A stretch of 64,000 nt of DNA from Amorphochlora amoebiformis (Eukaryota > Cercozoa > Chlorarachniophyceae), in contig BAAHQB010000080.1 of the NCBI GenBank assembly GCA_054601695.1, positions 124,001 through 188,000 of the forward strand. The letters are read 5' to 3'. Below, piece after piece: positions 1 to 13,161 of this stretch. The notes beneath the pieces were generated by a model. The model saw only the letters and a list, made by a program, of their open reading frames with translations, was not told the DNA's origin and searched no databases. Every line of letters starts with the position of its first letter. Positions within the stretch are counted from its first letter, which is position 1. A program made the translations under genes and the position numbers.

Positions 1-235
1 GGGTTAGGGTTAGGGTCAGGGTCAGGATCAGATTCTTCCGCCTTTCTTAGTCCGAGGATGATTGACTCTGTTAGGGTTAGGGTTAGGGTTAGGGTTAGGG
101 TTAGGGTTAGGGTTAGGGTTAGGGTTAGGGTTAGAAATAGGGATATAGGGTGAAGGTTAGGGTTGAGGTTGGGTTAGGGTTAGGGTTAGGGTTAGGGTTA
201 GGGTTATGGTTAGAGTGGGTCAGGGTTAGCGTTAG
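1..235 (+). repeat. Interstitial TTAGGG telomere-like array
   Basis: Degenerate GGGTTA repeats run on the plus strand, interrupted at 28-68 by a unique segment containing the words TAGTCCGAGGA and ATTGACTC. A chromosome's left end should read CCCTAA on this strand, so this is an internal array and not a terminal telomere. The same unique segment recurs at 47536-47592, also followed by TTAGGG repeats, which marks a duplicated module. Confidence 0.85.
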
Positions 236-730
<495 letters not shown>

Positions 731-772
731 AACACCATGCATTCCGATTTATTAATTAACTATTAACACCAG

Positions 773-1378
773 GCCTGCCGATTTATTATTTCGCACTTTG
801 GCTGTGGTATGCTTCCGGGTGGATCTCCTGACAAAGTTTTACGGATATAAGGCACATTGCGGTCTCTCTGAGGGATATTGTAATCAGGGCACTAAGATTA
901 AGGATTGGTAAGTCTTTGTATGTATGTATATATGTATATGTATATATGTATATATATACGTATCTATATATAGATGAATATATATCTATATATGAATATA
1001 TATATATATATTATATATATATATATATATATATGTGTATAGACACGTGCGTGTATACGTTATATGATGTTCGAATGCCTAAAATATCGCCTAACCTACA
1101 TACTACAAACAAAACCACACGTCAAAACAAGAGACTGCAACAGCAGCAACAACAACAAACAACAATAATATATGCATGTATGTGTATATGTATTTATAGT
1201 CTATGTGTACATTGTGTGCGAATGTGTATTGGTGTGAATAGGAGTATGAATGTACGAGAATGGCATTGTAAAGACGCGCGGAGATGTACATGTATATTAT
1301 ATGTGTATGTAAAGACGAAATATGTCCTATATATCACAGTAGGTATATTCTATACGGATAATCAGGAGATATATGTAT

Positions 1379-1425
<47 letters not shown>

Positions 1426-1530
1426 GACATAATTATATATACATGTATATTATATATACAAACATATGTGTAAGTATACTTATGTACATTTTTACATGTA
1501 TATATATATAGACATATATATATATATATC

Positions 1531-1597
<67 letters not shown>

Positions 1598-1919
1598 GCA
1601 TATATACTGTAGGCATTATAAGGACCGCTGGAGAAAAAGAACCATCAAACTGCCAAAGGATCGGTATATTATATATATATATATATATATTATATCAGAT
1701 TGAACGTATACGCAAATAAATACCTATAAATAAATATAACTACACACACACGCGCACAGTGTAATGAATACATGTACAGCTGTATGTATATAAAACGTAC
1801 ATATAGTTACAAATCTAAATATATGCACATGTACATGTATATGCATAAAAATGGGAATGATATACAACATACAGCTGTAAGATGGGTACGTCAGCTCTTT
1901 CAGAGTTAAAATCACCTAA
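773..1919 (+). CDS. 3' end of an unidentified gene, 3 exons
   Basis: Three islands join in phase: 773-907, 1613-1663 and 1904-1919 (stop TAA at 1917-1919). The first begins after ACACCAG and ends at a strong GTAAGT donor (908). It encodes 44 residues starting [12 protein letters not shown] and containing [16 protein letters not shown], three Cys in all. The second encodes the basic stretch [16 protein letters not shown]. The last lies behind a good polypyrimidine tract (CAGCTCTTTCAG) and adds RVKIT before the stop. A partial copy of the first exon's acceptor and start lies 35 bp upstream (731-760). No family recognised. The 5' exons are probably left of the window. The tiny terminal exon is the least certain part. 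Confidence 0.6.
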
Positions 1920-2028
1920 TGCAAGACGACTACAAGGCATCAAGAGATTTTATTTTTTTTTTAATTTTTCGTTCCTTGGTGTAGGTCTAAGTGTGTGTGA
2001 GGGAGAGAGTATGCGATAGGTGTTAAAA

Positions 2029-2034
<6 letters not shown>

Positions 2035-2094
<60 letters not shown>

Positions 2095-2095
2095 G

Positions 2096-2148
<53 letters not shown>

Positions 2149-2257
2149 GTATGTATGTACATATGTATGTATACAAATGTAGTTGTATGTTTGTCTCTGT
2201 GTAGAATATACCTATGCATATACATCTGTGTGCATAGATACATATGTGTATATGCGT

Positions 2258-2297
<40 letters not shown>

Positions 2298-2453
2298 GTG
2301 TACATGTACATATATATGTATATATATATATACATATATATGTATATATATAAATATTATACATATATATATATATATATTATATGATTAAAAGTATATA
2401 GATGCACTTTATAAGAATTGTAAAATACACACACACACACACACGCTTTCCTC

Positions 2454-2545
<92 letters not shown>

Positions 2546-2550
2546 TATAT

Positions 2551-2604
<54 letters not shown>

Positions 2605-2635
2605 TATAATAAAATATATTTATATATATATATAT

Positions 2636-2667
<32 letters not shown>

Positions 2668-2718
2668 CATACATATATATTTATATATGTATATACACAT
2701 ATATATTTATGTATATAA
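2035..2718. repeat. AT-rich spacer between two genes
   Basis: Nearly uninterrupted (AT)n with ATGT variants and a short CA run (2430-2444). I see no exon. It separates the stop at 1919 from the proposed start at 2719. Confidence 0.7.
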
Positions 2719-2746
2719 ATGGCTTCTCCTGAGGTGTAAGCGTACA

Positions 2747-2835
<89 letters not shown>

Positions 2836-2861
2836 TATATAAAAAGTAATATAAATAATAT

Positions 2862-2931
<70 letters not shown>

Positions 2932-2983
2932 TTATATATGTATATTATAGATATACTTACATATATAAGTATATATATATACA

Positions 2984-3015
<32 letters not shown>

Positions 3016-3218
3016 AATGTGTGTGTATATATATATACATGGAAATGTATATAATGTAGGTATAATGTATACAATGTGCGTATGTATTGTCATATGTAAT
3101 GCATTTTATAAGATGTATGCATATGGGTATATTATTTTATAGATGTGTATGTATGTGTATTACATATACATGTAAACATGCATGATGTAGGCATAGTGCA
3201 CACATGTGTGTATATAAC

Positions 3219-3274
<56 letters not shown>

Positions 3275-3336
3275 AAAGATATAATTTTATATATATAAGA
3301 TATAGTGTATATATATATATATATATTATATTATAT

Positions 3337-3369
<33 letters not shown>

Positions 3370-3468
3370 ATATACCTATATATGTATAATATGTATTTCA
3401 TAAGAGATTTTAATGTACGCCTACCACGCCGGAGAGCATCTTACGTCAAACATGGGGGTATATATCCA

Positions 3469-3543
<75 letters not shown>

Positions 3544-4031
3544 ATATATATATATATATATATGTATATATGTAATATATATATATATATACAAAATATG
3601 TGTGGGCGTGTGTGTGTGTGTTTGTGGGTGTGTGTTTGTGTGTGTGTCTTACATATATACATAATATAATATATATATATATAGTATATATATATATATA
3701 TGCACATACATATACATATATATATATATATACATTTGTATCATACATACAATGATTGTTCCCAGAATAAACACCCATAAATAATACATAAACATACATA
3801 CACACATTCATATGTATAACTCTACCTTATTAACGCTAGGAATCCATCCCACAGCAGCAACACTGGATGTGCACGTGTGCAGACTTCAAGGTAGAATCAC
3901 TAAAACTAACCCTAACCCTAACCCTAACCCTAACCCTAACCCTAACCCTGTCCATTGCTTTAACCCTAAGCCTAGAATATTTATTAGATATACATGTTCA
4001 TGTACATGAGTTCTCCCATATATATTACACA

Positions 4032-4085
<54 letters not shown>

Positions 4086-4116
4086 ATATGCGTAAAGTAC
4101 ATATATACATATATAA

Positions 4117-4154
<38 letters not shown>

Positions 4155-4267
4155 ATATATATATATATATAAATATATATTTATGTAAATGTATTTATAC
4201 ATATATATATATATATATACATTTATATATACATGCATATAAGTCCTAATTGATATGTAAATGTATT

Positions 4268-4314
<47 letters not shown>

Positions 4315-5715
4315 AACATTTATCTTTAAATCCATATAATTCCTAATGGATAGTATGTATGTACGTATGTATGTATATATGTATGTATGTATGTATATAT
4401 GTATGTATACATATCTCACATTATCCTGATTTTTTAGTCAGAATTCCTATTCTACATACATGTATATAGATACTATCTATGTATTCACAAGTGTACACAT
4501 ATAATCCTCAACAAAAATAACCGAAATATTTATATTTTTCGCACATATTGATAACCTGTATGTATATATATATATGAATATATATATATACGTACATGTA
4601 AATATTACCCCTTCTCTCATTTTCTCTCTCTTTCTTTTTCAATCCCTCTCTATTCTCTCCTTTCTTTTTTCAATCCCTCTCTATTCTCTCTCTTTCTTTT
4701 TCAATCCCTCTCTATTCTCTCTCTTTCTTTTTCAATCCCTCTCTATTCTCTCTCTTTCTTTCTTCAATCCCTCTCTATTCTCTCTCTTTCTTTTTCAATC
4801 CCTCTCTATTCTCTCTCTCTTTCTTTTTCAATCTGTCCCTATTCTCTCTCTTTCTATTTCAATCTCTCTCTGTTCTCTCTCTTTGTTTTTCAATCCCTCT
4901 CTATTCTCTCTCTTTCTCTCTCTTTCTATTTCAATCTCTCTCTATTCTCTCTCTTTCTTTTTCAATCCCTCTCTGTTCTCTCTCTTTCTCTCTCTTTCTT
5001 TTTCAATCCCTCTCTATTCTCTCTCTTTCTTTTTTCAATCCCTCCCTATTCTCTCTCTTTCTTTTTTCAATCCCTCTCTATTCTCTCTCTCTCTCTCTTT
5101 TCAATCCCTCTCTATTCTCTCCTACTCTATTTATTTTCCTCTTTTTCTTTCCGTATAGTCCATTGTTTTTTCTCAGATTTTCTTTATTTTTTCATCTCTC
5201 TTTCTCTCCAGCAAATTTAGCTGCATATATTGATATAACTTGTATGTATGTACATGTATCTATCACTCCAGGAATTCAGCAAACAGTCTACAGGGGATGT
5301 GCAGATGCTAAGGTACTACGACCACAGTTCTTTAGAATGCAACGACTCAATGCCACAGGGTAAATACCTAAATGTATCCTCTCCGACTATCTAAATATCT
5401 CTAAAAAAAGTCTCTTTATATGTCGCTTTTTTTATACCTGAATATCTCCTTCCGTGTCTGTGTGTGTGTGTTGTGTGAATATTTTTTCTCTCGCTCTATC
5501 AATCTCTTTCGTGCCCTCAATTTCTCGCTCTGACAATCTCTTTCGTTCCCTCAACCTCTCGCGCTCTCTCTCTCTCTCTCTCTGGAGAACTCTCCTTCTC
5601 TCTATCTCGCTGTCTCTCTTTTCTATCTCTCTACTTGTTTCTCTCGAAATTTTTCTCTATCAATAGATATCCATCTTTCTCTTTCGCTTTCTAAATCTCT
5701 CTCTTGGAAGTCTAT

Positions 5716-5753
<38 letters not shown>

Positions 5754-6085
5754 TATATATTTTGTATTTAAGAGACATTAAGAAAGTGATAGAGAGAAAG
5801 AGAGAAAGGGATTGACTCCTTCTGTATCTCTCAACCTCTCTCTCTCTCTCTCTCAATCTACGCTTTCCAATGACTCTCTGTTTCTACCTCTCTATCTCTC
5901 TTCCAGTTCTCTCTATCAAGTTCTCTCTATCACTCTCTTTGTTTCTTTCAGTCAATCAATCTCTCTCGAATAAGTCTCTTTTTCCCTTTCTCTATCTGTC
6001 TTTCTACTCTCTATCTGGGTTTATCAATCTGTCTCTCTATGTGTCTCTGGAAGAATGTTCTATTTCTCTCTATAATATATGTATA

Positions 6086-6181
<96 letters not shown>

Positions 6182-6313
6182 TATATATATTTATGCTCTC
6201 TCTCTTTATCTCTCTCTATCACTCTCTCTCTCTCTCTATCAATCTCTTTCTCTCCCTAAATCTCATGTATAATATATGTCTGTAATATGTACGCATAAAT
6301 AGACACATTTATT

Positions 6314-6363
<50 letters not shown>

Positions 6364-6475
6364 GATATATATGTATAAATATATATATATATGCGTGTGT
6401 GCGTGTAAATATCAATCTACATATAAATATACGGTATATATATATATATACATAATGAATATAAATATATATATA

Positions 6476-6526
<51 letters not shown>

Positions 6527-6904
6527 ATATATATATATATGCACGTTAATATATACATAAATCCATATATTCAAAAACAATAAAACCACATTCATTAGTT
6601 CCTCACACATGTTCACTATACCGCCAAAATCATATAGATAAAATTCTCGCGCGAAGAAAAGATTTCCAGAAAATGTCGCTTCTCAGGGCTTCGAATGCTA
6701 TCGAGTCTATTAGCAAGTGGTCTAATGTCACCAGGAACTTGCTGTATGCGGAGATGGCTATATTTTGTGATGTGAGTGTGAGATGCGTACTTATGGATAT
6801 TAGGAAACAATGTGTGTGTGTGGTGTGTGTATGAGAGAGCATGGGTATTTGTATGTTATATATAGATGTATCTACGAATTGGGTGTGGAAATAAATATTA
6901 GTAA

Positions 6905-6940
<36 letters not shown>

Positions 6941-7386
6941 GTGTATATATATGTATATATATATATGTACAATATATATATATATACACATATATGCATA
7001 TATATTGTATGCGCGTTATACCCATGAAAATATATTCATATGCAAATAACACATATATATATATATAGATATATATATATATGTCTTCAGTATGCCAATG
7101 TATATATGGAGTATTTAATAATATTCATTACATCAAATTCACCGACGAAAGCATCCATATATGTATCCAGCTATCTTCATATATCATCACCTTATATATA
7201 TATATAGATATATAAATATAAATATTTATACATATATATGAATATATACATAATATAAGACAAGTAGTTATCTAAATATATAGTATAAATATGTATATAT
7301 ATATGACATATATATATATAGGTATATCGCTACAATCACGACCTCATTGGGTACCAATATATATTTAAAATGTATAAATATAAATG

Positions 7387-7432
<46 letters not shown>

Positions 7433-7458
7433 AATGTGTGTGTATAAATATAATAATA

Positions 7459-7533
<75 letters not shown>

Positions 7534-7619
7534 GTAATTATTTTATGATTATACATATATATAGATAAAAATACTATACTTCTACGTATGTATACAAAAG
7601 GTATCATATATCTACAAGC

Positions 7620-7650
<31 letters not shown>

Positions 7651-7963
7651 ATATATATATACATATATATTGAAGATATACATATATATATTACACATAC
7701 ATTATACATACACTTTATTATCCAAGCACATGTACACACTCACCGCATTCATTACATCAACAATCCTTACCCTAACCCCAACCCTAACCCTAACCATAAA
7801 ATACCCTCTTTTTTACCTTAATTAAACCAGACCATCGGAATCTATGGAATTGCGCCCATTAGTTGCGGCACTAAATAGTTTAATAAAGCGCTTGAAGTCT
7901 CCCCCACCCTCCTATGAGAGCGATCGGTACGTTCAGACCCGTAGGGATATGAGTGTATGGTAG
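2719..7963 (+). CDS. Unidentified 190-residue protein, 8 exons, C-terminal PPPSY motif
   Basis: Exons: 2719-2733 (MASPE), 3407-3457, 3840-3890, 5272-5359, 6638-6771, 7091-7162, 7322-7350 and 7831-7963, stop TAG at 7961. All phases agree and the lengths sum to 573 nt. Recognisable stretches are [29 protein letters not shown], the helical [19 protein letters not shown], and a tail with [13 protein letters not shown], a possible WW-binding PPxY-type site. I do not recognise the family. Intron 3 (3891-5271) starts near a CCCTAA array and holds the CT minisatellite. The last intron (7351-7830) has CCCTAA repeats just before its 3' splice site. An alternative frame through 3405-5359 is also open, but it needs a less natural acceptor at 6650. 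The 15-nt first exon is a guess from ATG plus GTGTAAG. Confidence 0.62.
3903..3949 (-). repeat. CCCTAA telomere repeats in an intron
   Basis: Seven or eight perfect CCCTAA units begin 13 bp after the 5' splice site at 3891 of the 2719-7963 gene. They are followed by (AT)n. Confidence 0.9.
4596..5150 (+). repeat. CT-rich minisatellite, unit about 28-30 bp
   Basis: Tandem variants of a unit with TTTCTTTTTCAATCCCTCTC lie inside intron 3 of the 2719-7963 gene. The 194-residue FQSLSILSL frame over it is repeat translation. The tract ends about 120 bp before the exon at 5272. Confidence 0.85.
5500..6260. repeat. CT/GA microsatellites with an AT core, intronic
   Basis: TCTC-rich tracts with GA on the other strand surround (AT)n at 5715-5750 and 6080-6190. 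They lie in the intron 5360-6637. No exon seen. Confidence 0.75.
7764..7798 (-). repeat. CCCTAA repeats next to a 3' splice site
   Basis: Five degenerate CCCTAA units are followed by a T-rich tract and the acceptor AAACCAG at 7830, so they serve as part of the 3' end of the last intron of the 2719-7963 gene. Confidence 0.8.
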
Positions 7964-8253
7964 GTTGTGGTTATTTATGTATTTGTTTTTGTTTGAAAGA
8001 GATATAGATGTGTTATTTATGCGAGTGTATGAATAATGTGTAGTTTAAAAAAGATATTTATAATTTACATGTATGCGTATATCTCTTAGGAATCAATAGT
8101 GTACATATGTTAAATTATATATATACATATATATATATATACATATATATTATGGATAGATATGTTATATCAAAATATATCTACATGCAAACACACTCAC
8201 ATTTGTGTACATATATATTTTACTACAATATACGTGTAGATATAGAAATAACG

Positions 8254-8300
<47 letters not shown>

Positions 8301-9217
8301 GTAAATAAATATATGTATAATATGCACATGTAAATTTATAAATATACATATATACATATGTGGAAACATAATATACATATATGAAATATGTATATATATA
8401 TATATATGTATATATATACATATATACATATATATATATATATACATACGCATAAATATGGGGGTGTATGCATACATACATACATATAGATAAAATTCAA
8501 TAATACGACTATTGCACAACAGCGTTGACGCATGGCCCTTGCGTCAAATTTTGTCGGATGGATTGAGGCATTTAGATCCTAGGGCTGGGTTTCGGGACTT
8601 ATGTCGGGGAATGGGGTTATTCGATGGGTTTCGCATGAAAGGTGACTTAAACTCCTAGGCAAGCGCCCGTCGTGACACTGCATATGCGAACTGAATTGGA
8701 TTCATTGAATGTTGTGTCCATTCTATCTATCTTCGACTGGAGATTAACTAGAATTTCAGATGCCTCAATGATTGAACCATAATTTATTATAATACTCATT
8801 TTTTTTCACATGAAATCTAGTACAGTGATAATCTGACTAAATTATCTACAGATTCTACTAGTCTAGCATGGTACTGGACATAGTAGATTAGTATCAGTAT
8901 TTAGAGCTTCTGTCAACTATACTCATATCTGGATATCAAGAGATGTCTGTATGTATCATAATCATGATGTATCGAAAAAACATTAAAATGGAAAATTGTA
9001 ATCACTTCGAACTCTTGGATGATCAGCCAACCGGGCAAGCCTTGGCATGCAGTCTAGGCAATGGCAACTTAAGTCAATGAGCCCAGGCTAGCTCGATCGT
9101 AGGTACCAGAGGAAAGATATGAAAGTAAGCGGTCAAGAATTATGCATACATATCCCACAATACATCTTGAACCGGCACTCTACAGCCGAGATGTCGGTGG
9201 TCACCGAACGGCAAGAC
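7964..9217. other. Convergent intergenic spacer
   Basis: It lies between the stop of a plus-strand gene (7963) and the stop of the minus-strand ATP-grasp gene (9218). An AT-rich part (8110-8500) is followed by unique sequence with frequent CTAG and ACTAGT (8730-8900), like other gene 3' flanks in this window. Short frames such as the one from ATG at 8532 have no support. Confidence 0.6.
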
Positions 9218-9895
9218 TCAAAAGTAGCTTCGGAGGAAGCGATAGGCATGGAGCGGAGAGAATGTGATGCGTCGATGAATCCGGGAAGCCGCGAAGTTCC
9301 CCTCGAAGAATACCACCTCTCCGTCTTTCTTCGTGAACTACAGGTACATGAAGCATATTAGTCAGAAGCAGCATATAATCAATATACTGTGGAATCGGAA
9401 ATGAGGTGTTAATGTCAGTGTACTCTAAACCAGATGCACATAGTTTTATATAACGTAACACTGGAGAATTATTTATTACTGCAAATAATACATACATACA
9501 TACACATATACATTGTTAAAGCAACAATACAAATAATATGAGGGGACACAGCTCGAAGACTAGATATCGATAGCGTGTTGAAGTATAGCCGTACGTATAC
9601 TACAGATAGCTGGAGATCGCCAGAGATCCCGGAGATTGCTCAGAGATTACCTTGCCGTTAGTACCGGGTAGTATCGGACTTCCAGATATACCGTGGCACA
9701 ACGTGACGTCGCGCCATATCAGGATTCCAGAACTTTAGTTTTCCCGAAGATTCCAGTGTGTTCGAGAAGTTAGAACATTCCTAGAAATTTCCTGAATGAA
9801 CTGCTTGAGAAGTTCCCTTATCATTGACATAAACCAATCGGACTTGAATCAAACTCTGGACTGCCATCTACTACACCACTGTGCTAACAATATAT

Positions 9896-9943
<48 letters not shown>

Positions 9944-9986
9944 ACATGTACACATATACACACACATATATATATAATATATATAT

Positions 9987-10026
<40 letters not shown>

Positions 10027-10639
10027 TAGTATCTATATACGTACACATACAAATCTACATATAATACATCAGGGAAAGAAAGGATAAGCTACCATGCAAT
10101 CCCAACCGATCATCAAGTAAATACATATATGTATAGTATGTATATACGTACACATACAAATCTACATATAATACATCAGGGAAAGAAAGGATAAGCTACC
10201 ATGCAATCCCAACCGATCATCATGAGCCATGCTTGTTTCTTGTGCGCAAGTGCGTGAGCACGGAGAGACATATCCACAGCCGTCTTCAGTCCAGGCAGCT
10301 TGGTTCCCACGAGCTTGCCCTAAGGTTCGAATAGATTAGTTGCTATGAAGATATTCTGTACGTTTATGTATTTTCTGTTCCTGTGCTCTCTTCATATACC
10401 CGCTTTTGCACATTTAAGTTAATCTTAATCCAAATGGCATAATTGAACTGGCATGATTTGAACTGGTTAACTATGCACTACCGTGGAATAACATACCGCA
10501 GCGTCTGCAATTCTTTTATGTTTGAACGGTAAAAATAGGTACATACATGTACAAATATATATATATATATATATATTTTTATATATATTATATATGTAAA
10601 CATATATATCCATGAATATACACATACATATATATACAT

Positions 10640-10685
<46 letters not shown>

Positions 10686-10767
10686 AATATGCATATGTGT
10701 GTTATAGATATATGCACAACATTTAAGGTGCACAATAAAGAACTTATTTTCTTTTTATCATTATTGT

Positions 10768-10846
<79 letters not shown>

Positions 10847-11042
10847 ACGTGTGTTCACAGATATGTACATTATATTTTTGGTGTGCGACAATATATACAT
10901 AAATATTTAATTGGCGACTGTAACAGACGAAACTAGATAGCACAGCTGGTACCACACCATAAATCTAGAAATAAACAACCGATATATAAAAAGTAGTCCA
11001 TACACATACACACACATACACACACACACATGTATATGCATG

Positions 11043-11101
<59 letters not shown>

Positions 11102-11302
11102 CAACAGTAATTCTATCCGCCTATTTCTCTCTGAACTCACAGGTTGCTTTGAAAAATACGGAGAGTAGAATCTGGCTGGCGATAGTATCATTTCAGATTC
11201 GATGTCCACGCAATAACCACCCTGATGGTAATTTATACATTAGAAGGAGAAATTAATCATACCATTGGTACGTTATTACGGGAATATTATATGTATGTGT
11301 AT

Positions 11303-11334
<32 letters not shown>

Positions 11335-11465
11335 GTATATGTATGTATATATACATATGTATATATACACATATATATGTATACATATATATATGTATAA
11401 ATCTACATGTTTTTGTGTTTTTGTGTGTATGTAAATATATAACACTTTATAAATATATACATATG

Positions 11466-11496
<31 letters not shown>

Positions 11497-11500
11497 ATAC

Positions 11501-11579
<79 letters not shown>

Positions 11580-11581
11580 AA

Positions 11582-11644
<63 letters not shown>

Positions 11645-11713
11645 AACAGTATATGTAGATACACAGATACATCCGTGTATAACACGCTCACATATACGTA
11701 TATATACATATAT

Positions 11714-11782
<69 letters not shown>

Positions 11783-13023
11783 GTATAACTCAACATAACA
11801 AAACCTTCGCAGTGTGGGAGCTTGCACCTGTGCACTCGCCCCAGTACAGTACACTGAGGACCTGCAGTTGAGCGATAATGAGATCCGGATTGTGTTTCAC
11901 GCACAGAATATGTACCTTCGGTCCGGCTTCTGTTATTATTGTAACAATGTCAAGACTGTGGACTCCCAGAGATTCCTTGGGACGCATCCACTCGAGCAAC
12001 AGCACTTGCTTTCCTTTCCAGTCCTCCGACCCCTGCTTGAAACAAAAATTGAACTCGTTGGGTCAGTCCCTAGGTGAGCAGGTTTATTGCCTTTGCTATT
12101 CTCTTCAAGTTGTCAATGCTCTGAACCTCTTTGGCCTCCAAGAACTTATCGCCAATGCCAAGATAACTGTCCGATACCTAAGGTTGGTCGGTCGTGGGTG
12201 ATGGTGATTCAGCGCTCACGAGCGCAATATGCACCTTGCACACCAGATCAGTACCCTTCACAGCAAAGTCTTTATTAATTCGTACTTCGCCATGATCAAA
12301 CCGTCCTATCTCCATAGGCACTCGGACACCTATGTAGCAACGGGAATTCAGTGTGTTTTTCCTTTCTAGTGTTTTCTGACGAGTCCATATGTGGGCACCT
12401 GCTTCCTCCATTACGCTCCTCCAGAAGTTTTTGTCAGTTATTGTATCCACTACTGAGTGCTCGACAGCTAGATCCAGAGCTCCAGTCTGGAGGGTCCGGA
12501 AAATTACGACAATTAGGCCTCCGATTTAGATTTTTTGCTTAACAAGAAAACCTTTTTGCACATGAGGAACACCCCCACCATTTGCGAAAGCTCGAGGTAA
12601 GAGTCCCAAAACCAAGTGGACAGTCGACCCTCAGGGGAGAGAAAAAATACCCGCCCTGGACCCGCCATCATCCAGTCGTCTTCCTGTTTGGCCTGGGATC
12701 GGACATATGTGAAACTCAGAAAAAACAAACTAGAATACGCTTACCAGAAAAGGTTTTATGCGCTTCCAAGCAGCCCATGTCATGACCAATACAGGGTATT
12801 GAACGTATAATAGTACGGAGAGAACGCCGTAGAAGACCCCGAACCACGTGGTATTCCAATTGTAGACAAATCGCAAAAAGCTGAACGGATGAGTCAACAA
12901 AAGGAAGTAGAACAACAGGGAACTCGTTAGAAATCGTGTTCCCGCGTCCAGCTCGCCAAACCATAACCTCTCAGGGTATATTGTGTTGATCAGATACAGA
13001 TGTGGAGCCGCACGAGATTCCAT
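9218..13023 (-). CDS. ATP-grasp-like enzyme with N-terminal membrane segments, 9 exons
   Basis: Exons on the minus strand: 13023-12745, 12692-12579, 12486-12220, 12177-12091, 12053-11916, 11861-11805, 11221-11141, 10319-10200 and 9337-9218 (stop TGA); total 420 residues, all in phase. Exon 1 has two hydrophobic helices ([13 protein letters not shown] and [14 protein letters not shown]). The catalytic part shows [75 protein letters not shown] and [14 protein letters not shown]. These resemble, from memory, algal proteins with a sugar-transfer-associated ATP-grasp fold; the EGN near the C-terminus would be a metal ligand. ATP-grasp enzymes ligate an acid to a nucleophile using ATP; the substrate here is unknown. 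Short introns are 37-54 nt. The fourth uses a GC donor at 12090, or marks a defect. Intron 8 carries a duplicated exon edge and a dispersed repeat. Confidence 0.85.
9541..9745 (+). repeat. Dispersed element copy 1 (GGAGATC-rich)
   Basis: It starts with GGACACAGCTCGAAGA, passes through GCTGGAGATCGCCAGAGATC and ends near CGTGACGTCGCGCCAT. Related segments lie at 32387-32497 (same strand) and 55500-55690 (opposite strand), with an end fragment at 61371-61394. It sits in the last intron of the ATP-grasp gene. Confidence 0.65.
10034..10222 (-). repeat. 82-bp tandem duplication of an exon edge with its 5' splice site
   Basis: Segments 10034-10115 and 10141-10222 are identical or nearly so (period 107). 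Read on the minus strand, each holds the last 23-25 nt of ATP-grasp exon 8 (GATCGGTTGGGATTGCATG), the donor GTAGCT and about 57 nt of intron. The copy at 10141-10222 belongs to the complete exon; the other is an orphan donor downstream in the intron. Confidence 0.9.
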
Positions 13024-13161
13024 GACTTGTGGACGCGAAGTGCATTTAAATAATAAAGTTTTAAATCTTCGGCCCTCTGATAAGCCGAAACGCCACGAAT
13101 GTAACTGAAACCATGACCCAATCAATATCCCAAATTCCCAATTCTCAAATTGGATAAGAAA
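13024..13161. promoter_or_regulatory. Divergent 138-bp intergenic region
   Basis: This short gap separates the minus-strand ATP-grasp ATG (13023) from the plus-strand PAN-protein ATG (13162). It has mixed base composition and no microsatellite. By position it must hold both promoters, but I see no clear TATA box or palindromic operator. Confidence 0.5.

Noticed and set aside
1-235. Terminal telomere at the left edge
   Set aside because: The G-rich strand points the wrong way for a left chromosome end, and the array is degenerate with a unique insertion.
3812-4009. GIHPT motif suggesting a thioredoxin- or glutathione-reductase fragment
   Set aside because: Only five residues match, in the less favoured of two open frames, and the sequence after it does not fit the family.
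9119-9361. Plus-strand 80-residue frame ([19 protein letters not shown])
   Set aside because: It looks protein-like and ends at a CAG/GTACAT junction, but it is antisense to the ATP-grasp terminal exon ([10 protein letters not shown]), which has phase and motif support.
10921-10966. Minus-strand exon candidate [12 protein letters not shown]
   Set aside because: It has a fair acceptor, but ATP-grasp exons 11221-11141 and 10319-10200 already join in phase, and the expected motif order leaves no room for it.
11141-11227. Plus-strand exon-like island ([15 protein letters not shown])
   Set aside because: Antisense to ATP-grasp exon 7 ([18 protein letters not shown]), whose acceptor has a better pyrimidine tract and which continues the motif order.
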